A model generated the notes under the pieces. It was given only the letters and a program-made list of their open reading frames with translations, was not told where the DNA came from and ran no database searches. 64,000 nt of DNA from Aeromicrobium chenweiae (GTDB lineage: Bacteria > Actinomycetota > Actinomycetes > Propionibacteriales > Nocardioidaceae), in assembly GCF_003065605.1 (NCBI RefSeq), contig NZ_CP026952.1, positions 1,736,001 to 1,800,000 on the forward strand, in the 5' to 3' direction. The position numbers were made by a program, and so were the translations under genes. Of the stretch, positions 34,335 to 41,853 are shown piece by piece (within the stretch, counting starts at the first letter, position 1; each line of letters opens with the position of its first letter).

Positions 34335-35141
34335 GTGGCTGCGATCGTACGACTGGACGACCTCGACGATCCTCGACTCCGGGACTACGTCGACCTGCGC
34401 GACGTCCAGCTGCGTCTACGGCTCGAGTCCGAGCGCGGTCTGTTCCTCGCCGAGGGCGAGAAGGTCGTGCGGCGCGCGGTCGAGTCCGGCCACCGGCCGC
34501 GCTCCTTCCTCATGTCGCCGCGCTGGCTCGACGGGCTCGCCGACATCCTGGACGCCTCCGATGCGCCGTGCTTCGTGCTGGACGACGCCGCGATCGAGAG
34601 GCTGACGGGGTTCCACGTCCACCGCGGTGCGCTCGCCGCCCTCGAGCGTCCTGACCTGCCCACGCCCGAGCAGGTGCTCGCCGACGCCCGCCGGGTCGTG
34701 GTGATCGAGGACCTCGCCGACCACACCAACGTCGGGGCCATCTTCCGCAGCGTCGCGGCCCTGGGCTTCGACGCCGTGCTGCTGTCGCCGCGGTGCGCCG
34801 ACCCGCTGTACCGCCGCGCGATCAAGGTGTCCATGGGATCGGTGTTCTGGTTGCCGTACGCCCGCGTCGAGGACTGGTACGGCGCGCCCGACCTGCTGCG
34901 TGCCGCGGGCTACACGACGTACGCCATGACGCTCGCGGACGACAGCGTGCCGATCGACCAGGTCGATCACGACGTGGAGCGGCTCGCGGTGGTCGTCGGG
35001 TCGGAGGGCCACGGGCTGACCGCGCGCTGGGAGCAGGGCGCGGACCACCGCATCACGATCCCCATGGCCGCGGACATCGACTCGCTGAACGTGGCGTCGT
35101 CGGTCGCGGTGGCGTGCTGGGAGCTGCGCGCCCGGAGCTAG
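34335..35141 (+). CDS. TrmH/SpoU-family RNA methyltransferase
   Basis: 268-residue SPOUT methyltransferase that would 2'-O-methylate tRNA or rRNA. N-terminal substrate-binding region ([21 protein letters not shown]), then the SpoU domain with motif 1 [21 protein letters not shown], motif 2 [11 protein letters not shown] and motif 3 [22 protein letters not shown], which form the SAM-binding knot. GTG start; leaderless promoter inferred. Overlaps the convergent DUF5343 gene by 4 bp. Exact RNA target unknown. Confidence 0.92.
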   Translation: MAAIVRLDDLDDPRLRDYVDLRDVQLRLRLESERGLFLAEGEKVVRRAVESGHRPRSFLMSPRWLDGLADILDASDAPCFVLDDAAIERLTGFHVHRGALAALERPDLPTPEQVLADARRVVVIEDLADHTNVGAIFRSVAALGFDAVLLSPRCADPLYRRAIKVSMGSVFWLPYARVEDWYGAPDLLRAAGYTTYAMTLADDSVPIDQVDHDVERLAVVVGSEGHGLTARWEQGADHRITIPMAADIDSLNVASSVAVACWELRARS

Positions 35142-36028
35142 GCGTCGAGCGCGCGGCTGATCAGCATGAGGGCCGCCGCGACCACGTCGGCCACGTAGGC
35201 GCCGGCCTCCTCCGAGGTGGGCGTGTAGAACGTCGGGTGCGCACAGTCGTGGCGGCGCTGGAGCAGGATTCCCAGGTCGTCGACCTCGGCGAGATCCACC
35301 AGCTTGAGCTGCGACAGCATCTCCAGCAGCAGCTCCCCGCTGGTGTGCATCGAGAGGTCCTCGACCGTCGTGCCCTTCCACGAGGGACGGACCGCGCGGA
35401 CCGCGCCGAAGTCGTCCGCCGCGAGGATCGTCAGCGCGGTGGCGGCGAAGGCGTTCCAGACCGAGACGTGCGCGGGACGCTGCAGGTCGTGGCTCACGCA
35501 CTCGAGGGCCTCGGCGTGGGCGGCGGTGAGGCGGCGCATCGCGGTCAGTCGCTCGCGGGGAGTGAGCCGGATGGTGCCGGACGGCTGCTGCTGGGCGGGG
35601 ACCAGGACGGTCACGGTGAAGTCGGCGAGCTCGCACAGCACGAGGAAGCACTCGGCCGTGCGGGCGATGTGGTGCTCGGAGTACTCGGTGTGACGGCGGA
35701 TGACCCGGGCCAGCGCCTCGGCCGGTTGGTCGTAGGCGTCGCTGAAGCGCTCGAACAGCGGAGCGTACGCCGAGCGCACCGCGGTCGCGAGGACCACGGC
35801 GGACTGGTCGAGGCGCCGGTAGCGGCTCCAGATGATCGTGGGACGACCGGCGCCGTCGATGAAGCCGAGGGTGCGCAGGAGCCCGACCATGTGGATGCCC
35901 TCGCCCTCCGGAAGGCCGTTGGCCTCGAGGAACAGGCCGGTGACCTTGCGCGGAACGGTGGCGGAGCGGATCGTGCGGAGCACGATCGGGATCGAGGTGG
36001 GGACCGTCGTGTGAGGCATCCCTGCCAT
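35138..36028 (-). CDS. DUF5343 domain-containing protein
   Basis: 296 residues. The N-terminus (IRSATVPRKVTGLFLEANGLPEGEGIHMVGLLRTLGFIDGAGRPT, described here in parts) follows the DUF5343 pattern: a winged-helix-like segment ending IIWSRYR. The C-terminal part contains RRHDCAHPTFYTPT, whose RHDCAH fits an Rx4H HEPN-type motif, in a helical context. ATG 36028 is chosen because an AAGGAGG site precedes it; ATG 36019 and an upstream start at 36058 are less likely. Function unknown; DUF5343 proteins occur in some defence or stress loci. Confidence 0.72.
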   Translation of the reverse strand: MAGMPHTTVPTSIPIVLRTIRSATVPRKVTGLFLEANGLPEGEGIHMVGLLRTLGFIDGAGRPTIIWSRYRRLDQSAVVLATAVRSAYAPLFERFSDAYDQPAEALARVIRRHTEYSEHHIARTAECFLVLCELADFTVTVLVPAQQQPSGTIRLTPRERLTAMRRLTAAHAEALECVSHDLQRPAHVSVWNAFAATALTILAADDFGAVRAVRPSWKGTTVEDLSMHTSGELLLEMLSQLKLVDLAEVDDLGILLQRRHDCAHPTFYTPTSEEAGAYVADVVAAALMLISRALDA

Positions 36029-36122
36029 CGATCCTCCTTGCCTAACGTCCGACCTCAAACCTACCCGTCAGCACCCACGGACCCGGGAGCCCGGGGTGAG
36101 ACGGCGAGCACGTGGAACCTGA

Positions 36123-36734
36123 TCAGCGCTCGATGACGTCGTCGTCGACCAGGACCGTGACGGGCCAGTCGCCCGGGTAGTTCTCGGCGAGCTCCTGGTG
36201 CTGCTTGTAGAGCTTCTTGCGGGCCCGCTCGGGCACTCGGTCGCCGAAGACGGTGCCGAACAGGTGGTCGGTCTCGTGCTGCAGGCAGCGGGCCAGCAGG
36301 CCGGTGCCGTGGAACTCGACGGGCTCGCCGTTCTCGTCCTGGCCCGTGACGTGCGCGACGTCGGGACGCGCGCAGCCGGTGAAGGCGCCGGGGAGCGACA
36401 GACAGCCCTCGTCCTCCTCCTCCAGGTGGCGCTCCTTGCCCTCGGGCAGCGTCAGGACCGGGTTGCAGACAACGCCGGTGACGGTGTTGTTGTCGTCGTC
36501 GGGGCAGTCGAAGACGAACACCTTCAGGTCGACGCCGACCTGGTTGGCCGCGAGGCCCACGCCCCTGGCGGCGTACATCGTGGCGACCATGTCGGCCACC
36601 AGCGTGCGCAGCTCGTCGTCGAAGACCGTCACGTCGGCGAGCTCTCGGTGCATGACCGGCGTCCCCCACCGGGTGATGGGCAGGACGGAGCCTCCCTCGG
36701 GGAGGGGACGGGACTGGGACGCGAGGCTGGACAC
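36123..36734 (-). CDS. def: Peptide deformylase
   Basis: 203-residue Fe/Zn enzyme removing the formyl group from nascent Met. All three motifs are intact: GVGLAANQVG (about residues 58-67), EGCLSLPG (metal Cys) and QHETDHL (metal His pair and catalytic Glu). GTG start 36734. The 20-residue N-terminal extension and charged C-terminus are usual for actinobacterial PDF. It stands alone, without fmt nearby. Confidence 0.95.
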   Translation of the reverse strand: MSSLASQSRPLPEGGSVLPITRWGTPVMHRELADVTVFDDELRTLVADMVATMYAARGVGLAANQVGVDLKVFVFDCPDDDNNTVTGVVCNPVLTLPEGKERHLEEEDEGCLSLPGAFTGCARPDVAHVTGQDENGEPVEFHGTGLLARCLQHETDHLFGTVFGDRVPERARKKLYKQHQELAENYPGDWPVTVLVDDDVIER

Positions 36735-36839
36735 GGGGTGGGACTCCTTGGGTTCGGTGGCCCAAGGTTATCCAGCCGACGAGTGTGCCCCGGGTGCTGG
36801 CCCCCGGGTGCGCGGTGGAATACCATGGGCGTCCCGGAC

Positions 36840-36854
36840 GTAACTCAGAGTTAC
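36840..36854. promoter_or_regulatory. Perfect 15-bp palindrome upstream of acyl-CoA dehydrogenase unit
   Basis: GTAACTC-A-GAGTTAC lies 55 bases before the GTG of the first acyl-CoA dehydrogenase; TACCAT at 36821-36826 could be the -10, so the site would sit near +1 to +20. Symmetry and context suggest a TetR/FadR-type lipid regulator, not encoded next to it. Confidence 0.6.
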
Positions 36855-36908
36855 ACCCGGACGTGGCGGGCACCCCCGTTCCGGACGACCACACCTCGAG
36901 GAGTTCCT

Positions 36909-38225
36909 GTGGCCACCCACCGAGATCCCATGGGCATCGGACTGGCGGTGCTCAACCGCATCGCCAGCTCGTCGACCGTCGACAGGCTCCGACTGCGCAA
37001 GACCGCCGAGCGGGCGGTGTACGAGGGAGCCAGGAGCGGCTTCCGCGTCGCGGGGGCGACCAGTCGTGCCTTCCGGCGGGTCCAGGCCAGCGGCGCGCCG
37101 ACCCGCCCCGCCCGGACGCCGGACAGCGGCGTGTTCGACCTGGAGCCGACCGAGGACCAGCAGATGATCGTCGGCGTCGTCCGCGAGTTCGCGGCCGAGG
37201 TGCTGCGTCCCGGGGCTCCTGCGGCGGAGGACGTCAACGACACCCCGAAGGAGGTCCTGGCGCAGACCAGCGAGTTCGGCCTGACCCTCCTCAACGTCCC
37301 CGAGAGCCTCGGCGGCCTGTCGGAGGACCGCTCCGCCGTGACCGGCGTCCTGGTGGCCGAGGCTCTGGCCGAGGGCGACATGGGCCAGGCCGTGGCGTGC
37401 CTCGCGCCCGCCGCGGTCGCCACCGCGATCTCGCTGTGGGGCTCGGACGCGCAGCAGCAGACGTATCTCCCGGCGCTCACCGGTGACGACATCCCGGCCG
37501 CCGCCCTGGCCGTCGCCGAGCCGCGCCCCCTGTTCGACCCGTTCGAGCTGCAGACGACGGCTGTGCGCACCGCGAGCGGCTACGTCCTGAACGGGGTGAA
37601 GTCCGGGGTGGTGCGTGGCAGCGAGGCCGAGCTGTTCGTGGTCGCCGCGGACATCGAGGGGCAGGGGCCGCGGCTCCTGGTCGTCGAGTCCGGCACCGAG
37701 GGCGTGGCCATCGAGGCCGATCCCAGCATGGGCCTGCGCGCTGCCGGTCTCAGCCGGCTGGTGCTGACCGATGTCGAGCTGCCCGCCGACGCGATCCTGG
37801 GCCAGGGCACGGAGGACGACTACCGCGAGTGCATCCGCCTGTCCCGCCTCGCGTGGGCCGGCCTGGCGCTCGGCACCGGCAAGGCTGTCCTGGACTACGT
37901 CAAGGACTACGTGAAAACCCGCTCGGCGTTCGGCGAGCCCATCGCCCACCGGCAGGCCGTCGCGTTCATGGTCGCCAACATCGCGATCGAGCTGGAGGGC
38001 ATGCGCCTCGTGACCCTCAAGGCGGCCTCGCGGGCCGAGCAGGGCCTCGACTTCTCCCGCGAGGTCGCCCTCGCGCGGCGGCTCGCGGGGGAGTACGGCA
38101 TGAAGATCGGCACCGACGGCGTCCAGCTGCTCGGGGGCCACGGCTTCGTCAAGGAGCACCCGGTGGAGCGGTGGTATCGCGACCTGCGAGCCGTCGGCCT
38201 GATGGAAGGAGCAGTCCTCGTCTGA
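36909..38225 (+). CDS. Acyl-CoA dehydrogenase family protein (first of pair)
   Basis: 438 residues, FAD-dependent acyl-CoA dehydrogenase fold starting after an Arg-rich N-terminal extension of about 75 residues. Core segments: FDLEPTEDQQMIVGVVREFAAE, LLNVPESLGGL, FGEPIAHRQAVAFMVANIAIELE and LLGGHGFVKEHPVERWYRDLRA. The usual E/S-rich flavin motif (ITEP) is replaced by AVAEPRPLFDPF, suggesting divergence. Start GTG 36909 follows GAGGAG. Gene order and the extension match mycobacterial FadE-type tandem pairs, so it likely forms a heteromer with the next gene product in beta-oxidation. Confidence 0.85.
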   Translation: MATHRDPMGIGLAVLNRIASSSTVDRLRLRKTAERAVYEGARSGFRVAGATSRAFRRVQASGAPTRPARTPDSGVFDLEPTEDQQMIVGVVREFAAEVLRPGAPAAEDVNDTPKEVLAQTSEFGLTLLNVPESLGGLSEDRSAVTGVLVAEALAEGDMGQAVACLAPAAVATAISLWGSDAQQQTYLPALTGDDIPAAALAVAEPRPLFDPFELQTTAVRTASGYVLNGVKSGVVRGSEAELFVVAADIEGQGPRLLVVESGTEGVAIEADPSMGLRAAGLSRLVLTDVELPADAILGQGTEDDYRECIRLSRLAWAGLALGTGKAVLDYVKDYVKTRSAFGEPIAHRQAVAFMVANIAIELEGMRLVTLKAASRAEQGLDFSREVALARRLAGEYGMKIGTDGVQLLGGHGFVKEHPVERWYRDLRAVGLMEGAVLV

Positions 38226-38239
38226 GGGCGGACACAGAC

Positions 38240-39460
38240 ATGATCAACCTCGAGACACCCCGCAAGTTCCGTCCGTTCGTCAAGCAGGCGCACCAGGTCG
38301 CGGACGAGTTCCTCCGCGCCAACTCCCGCAAGTACGACCTCGCCGAGCACGCGTACCCCAAGGAGCTCGACCTGCTGGCGTCCCTCGTGGACGGCATGGG
38401 CGACTCCGGCCAGGGGCAGGGCGCCGGCGCGGCCGGGGTCCGCCGCGGGGAGGACGAGTCCGACGGCAAGAAGAGCAAGGTCAAGAACGGCACGAACATG
38501 TCGTCGGTGCTCTCGGTCATCGAGATGTGCTGGGCTGACGTCGGCCTGCTGCTGTCGATGCCCCGTCAGGGCCTCGGCAACTCGGCCATCGCGTCGGTCG
38601 CCAACGACGAGCAGCTCGAGCGGTTCAAGGGCACCTGGGCCGCGATGGCGATCACCGAGCCCGGCACGGGGTCCGACTCGGCGAACATCACCACGACCGC
38701 GGTCAAGGACGGCGACGCGTACGTCCTCAACGGCGAGAAGATCTACGTCACGTCCGGCGAGCGCGCGGACTCCGTCGTCGTGTGGGCCACGCTCGACCGG
38801 AGCCTGGGCCGGGCGGCCATCAAGTCCTTCCTCGTGCCCAAGAGCCTGCCGGGCATCCGCGTCGAGCGGCTCGAGCACAAGCTCGGCATCCGGTCGTCCG
38901 ACACGGCAGTCATCGTCCTGGACAACTGCCGGGTGCCGGCCGAGAACCTGCTGGGCAACCCCGAGATCGACACCAAGCAGGGGTTCGCCGGCGCGATGGC
39001 GACCTTCGACAACACCCGGCCGCTGGTCGCCGGGATGGCCGTCGGCTGCGCGCGGGCGGCGCTCGAGGACACCCGGGAGCTGCTCGAGAACGCGGGTGTC
39101 GTCATCGACTACGACCGGCCGGCCCAGTCGCAGTCGTACGCGGCGGCGACCTTCATCGCGATGGAGGCCGACTGGGAGGCCGCGCTGCTGCTGACCCTGC
39201 AGGCGGCCTGGATGGCGGACAACCGCAAGCCGAACTCGATGCAGGCGTCGATGGCCAAGGCGAAGGCCGGGCGGATCGGCAACGAGATCACCCTGCGCTG
39301 CGTCGAGCTGGCCGGGACCTACGGCTACAGCGAGCGCGAGCTCATCGAGAAGTGGTCCCGCGACTCCAAGATCCTCGACATCTTCGAGGGCACCCAGCAG
39401 ATCCAGCAGCTCATCGTGGCCCGTCGCCTGCTGAACCTGACGTCGTCCGAGCTGCGCTGA
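38240..39460 (+). CDS. Acyl-CoA dehydrogenase family protein (second of pair)
   Basis: 406 residues. Flavin/substrate motif AITEPGTGSDSANITTTAV and KIYVTSGERAD in the beta domain; C-terminal YGYSERELIEKWSRDSKILDIFEGT contains the usual position for flavin and CoA contacts. A low-complexity insert (GDSGQGQGAGAAGVRRGEDE, about residues 54-73) is unusual. Starts 14 bases after its partner gene; probably a heteromeric complex with it. Specific chain length unknown. Confidence 0.88.
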   Translation: MINLETPRKFRPFVKQAHQVADEFLRANSRKYDLAEHAYPKELDLLASLVDGMGDSGQGQGAGAAGVRRGEDESDGKKSKVKNGTNMSSVLSVIEMCWADVGLLLSMPRQGLGNSAIASVANDEQLERFKGTWAAMAITEPGTGSDSANITTTAVKDGDAYVLNGEKIYVTSGERADSVVVWATLDRSLGRAAIKSFLVPKSLPGIRVERLEHKLGIRSSDTAVIVLDNCRVPAENLLGNPEIDTKQGFAGAMATFDNTRPLVAGMAVGCARAALEDTRELLENAGVVIDYDRPAQSQSYAAATFIAMEADWEAALLLTLQAAWMADNRKPNSMQASMAKAKAGRIGNEITLRCVELAGTYGYSERELIEKWSRDSKILDIFEGTQQIQQLIVARRLLNLTSSELR

Positions 39461-39536
39461 TGCGTTCGCGCGACACGCCGTCACCGCTGCGCTCCCGCCT
39501 GGCCGGGGGCGCAGCGGTGTTGCCTATGCTTCACCC

Positions 39537-39986
39537 ATGACGAGCGAACTCCCGGCCGGCCTGGACGTCGACTTCGAGCTGACGCGGTTCGTGCGCCGCG
39601 TGCGTGCGCGCAGCCTTCGATCGCTCGGGGAGATCCACCCCCGGCTCGACTACGGCAGCTTCACGTTCCTGCTCCTGATCTGCGACGCCCCCGACGGCAT
39701 CCGCGGCTCGGAGATCGCCGAGGAGCTCGGGGTGCACAAGTCGACCGCGAGCCGGGCCATCGCCTCGATGGAGAAGCTCGGGCTCATCACCCGCATCCCG
39801 GACCCCGACGACGGCCGGGCCCACCTGCTCGTGGCCCGGCCGGAGACGGAGGCCCGGGTGGCCGAGTACCGCCGCAACAGCCACGAGCGCCTCCTCGCGC
39901 TGCTGGACGACTGGACGCCTGAGGAGGTCGCGGTGTTCGCCCGGAGCCTGACCCGGCTCAACGACCGGGCCGAGACCGAGTTTTGA
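39537..39986 (+). CDS. MarR family transcriptional regulator
   Basis: 149-residue winged-helix regulator: GSEIAEELGVHKSTASRAIASMEKLGLITRIPDPDDGRA (in parts) spans the recognition helix and wing. It follows the acyl-CoA dehydrogenase pair by 76 bp and overlaps the DUF952 gene (TTGA). Ligand and targets unknown. Confidence 0.9.
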   Translation: MTSELPAGLDVDFELTRFVRRVRARSLRSLGEIHPRLDYGSFTFLLLICDAPDGIRGSEIAEELGVHKSTASRAIASMEKLGLITRIPDPDDGRAHLLVARPETEARVAEYRRNSHERLLALLDDWTPEEVAVFARSLTRLNDRAETEF

Positions 39987-40312
39987 GGATCTTCCACCTC
40001 GCGACGGCTGCGTCCTGGGCGGACGCACTGGCCCGCGGCACGTACACGGTCTCGACCCTGGGGCTGGACCTGGACGACGTGGGGTTCATCCACTGCTCGC
40101 AGGGCACGCAGGTCGCCGGCGTCCACGACCGCTTCTACCGGGAGGTCACCGAGCCGCTGGTGCTCCTGGAGATCGACACCGAGCTGCTGACGTCCCCCTG
40201 GCAGCTCGACGACGTGCCGGGGCAGCCCGAGCCCTTCCCGCACGTCTACGGCCCGCTGAACGCCGATGCGGTGGTCTCGGCGGAGCCGTTCACAGGGTCA
40301 GCATCGACTTGA
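39983..40312 (+). CDS. DUF952 domain-containing protein
   Basis: 109 residues with the DUF952 pattern: IFHLATAASWADALARGTY, GFIHCSQGTQVAGVHDRFY, PHVYGPLNADAVV. These small proteins resemble ADP-ribosyltransferase-like folds, function unknown. TTG start overlaps the MarR stop, implying co-translation. Its end overlaps the convergent dehydrogenase gene by 23 bp. Confidence 0.88.
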   Translation: MRIFHLATAASWADALARGTYTVSTLGLDLDDVGFIHCSQGTQVAGVHDRFYREVTEPLVLLEIDTELLTSPWQLDDVPGQPEPFPHVYGPLNADAVVSAEPFTGSAST

Positions 40313-41336
40313 TGGCCGTGCGCTCGTCCATCGCTCGGTAGCCCTCGGCGACCTTGTCGAGCGGCAGCGTCAGGTCGAAGACGTCGCCGGGCCGCACGGC
40401 GCCCGACAGGACGTCCGGCAGCAGGCCCTCGATGTACCCGCGGACCGGTGCCACGCCGCCGGCGATGCCGATGTTGCGCCCGAACATCGAGGGCAGGTTC
40501 ACCTCGGCGTCGTGCGGGATGCCGACGTAGCCGATCCGCCCTCCGGGACGTGCGCTGCGCATGGCCTGCTCCATGCTCTCCTTGGTGCCCACGCACTCGA
40601 GCACGTGGTCCGCACCGATCCCGTCGAACAGCTCCCTGACCAGGCCCGCGCCCGCCTTGCCCCGCTCGGCGACGACGTGGTCGGCACCGAACTGGCGGGC
40701 CAGCTGCTGACGGTCCTCGTGACGGCTCATCGCGACGACGGACGCCGCGCCGAGGCGCTTGGCGGCCAGCACGGCGCTGAGACCCACCGCGCCGTCGCCC
40801 ACCACGACGACGTTGCTGCCGGCGGTGACGCCCGCGGCCACTGCGGCGTGGTGGCCGGTGGGGAAGACGTCCGTCAGCGTGAGCAGGTGCGCGACCATGG
40901 CCTGGTCGGGCTGCTCGGGCGTGGTCACGAGCGTCCCGTCGGCCTGGGGGACGCGGACGAGCTCGCCCTGGCCGCCGTCGTTGTCCTGCCCGTGACGGTC
41001 CGGACGTCCCCAGATGCCGCCGTTGGGGCACGAGGTGTGGACGCCGTGGCGGCACAGCAGGCAGGTGTTGTCGGCGTACATGAACGGGGCGATGACGAAG
41101 TCACCCGGCGCGACGGCCGAGACGTCCGCGCCGACGGACTCCACGATGCCGACGAACTCGTGCCCGATGCGGACGGGGTGCGGATCCGGGTGGACACCGC
41201 GGTAGGACCACAGGTCGGAGCCGCAGACGCAGGCAGCGACGACGCGGACGATCGCGTCGGTGTCGTGCAGGAGCTGGGGGTCGGCGACGTCGTCGAGGCG
41301 GATGTCACGGGGGGCATGGAGGACGGTGGCACGCAT
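40290..41336 (-). CDS. Zinc-dependent alcohol dehydrogenase family protein
   Basis: 348-residue MDR enzyme. Catalytic-zinc ligands CVCGSDLW and GHEFVGIVES; structural-zinc-like cysteines in DNTCLLCRHGVHTSCPNG; Rossmann motif VVVGDGAVGLSAVLAAKRLGA with NAD(P) preference unclear (AMSRHEDR suggests NADP). Start ATG 41336; the longer frame to 41687 is antisense to the FKBP gene. Substrate unknown. Confidence 0.92.
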   Translation of the reverse strand: MRATVLHAPRDIRLDDVADPQLLHDTDAIVRVVAACVCGSDLWSYRGVHPDPHPVRIGHEFVGIVESVGADVSAVAPGDFVIAPFMYADNTCLLCRHGVHTSCPNGGIWGRPDRHGQDNDGGQGELVRVPQADGTLVTTPEQPDQAMVAHLLTLTDVFPTGHHAAVAAGVTAGSNVVVVGDGAVGLSAVLAAKRLGAASVVAMSRHEDRQQLARQFGADHVVAERGKAGAGLVRELFDGIGADHVLECVGTKESMEQAMRSARPGGRIGYVGIPHDAEVNLPSMFGRNIGIAGGVAPVRGYIEGLLPDVLSGAVRPGDVFDLTLPLDKVAEGYRAMDERTAIKSMLTL

Positions 41337-41378
41337 GGCCGCATTCTGGCAGTGGGGCCATGTGGAAGGATCAGGAGC

Positions 41379-41738
41379 ATGACTGACAAGCCTGAAATCG
41401 ACTTCATCGAGGGCCCCGCGCCCACCGAGCTCCAGATCAAGGACATCATCGTGGGCGACGGCCCCGAGGCCGTTCCCGGCGGCGTCGTCGACGTCCACTA
41501 CGTCGGCGTCGAGTTCGACACCGGCGAGCAGTTCGACTCCTCGTGGGACCGTGGCCAGTCCGCGCGGTTCCCGCTGCCGCAGCTGATCAAGGCGTGGCAG
41601 GAGGGCATCCCCGGCATGAAGGTCGGCGGACGCCGTCAGCTGGTCTGCCCGCCCGAGCTCGCGTACGGCCCCGCCGGAGGCGGCCACCGCCTCTCGGGCA
41701 AGACGCTCGTCTTCGTGATCGACCTCCTGGGCGTCTGA
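41379..41738 (+). CDS. FKBP-type peptidyl-prolyl cis-trans isomerase
   Basis: 119-residue single-domain cytosolic FKBP. Conserved VDVHYVGVEFDTGEQFDSSWDRG, KAWQEGIPGMKVGGRRQLVCP and LAYGPAGGG are all present. ATG 41379 follows AGGAG closely. Catalyses prolyl isomerisation in protein folding. Divergent from the alcohol dehydrogenase and followed by a three-hairpin region. Confidence 0.94.
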   Translation: MTDKPEIDFIEGPAPTELQIKDIIVGDGPEAVPGGVVDVHYVGVEFDTGEQFDSSWDRGQSARFPLPQLIKAWQEGIPGMKVGGRRQLVCPPELAYGPAGGGHRLSGKTLVFVIDLLGV

Positions 41739-41753
41739 CCCCGTCGTCGGTTT

Positions 41754-41834
41754 CCCACGGGACCGTGGGGATTGTGCACTTACCTCGGGTTACAACACGA
41801 GGTGAGTGACCAATTCCCACGGGACCGTGGGAAT
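41754..41834. repeat. Symmetrical three-hairpin cluster between convergent genes
   Basis: Palindrome CCCACGG-GA-CCGTGGG (41754-41769), a central hairpin CACTTACCTCG / CGAGGTGAGTG (41777-41787 and 41798-41808, one mismatch, 10-base loop), and ATTCCCACGG-GA-CCGTGGGAAT (41813-41834). Flanking palindromes share the same core. Sits between the stops of the FKBP gene and hrpA, so bidirectional termination is plausible, but the arrangement is more elaborate than that needs. Confidence 0.75.
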
Positions 41835-41853
41835 CCGACACCCCTGCGGACGC

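Noticed and set aside
36198..36908. Upstream extension of the first acyl-CoA dehydrogenase
   Set aside because: Antisense to peptide deformylase; GTG 36909 has a ribosome site.
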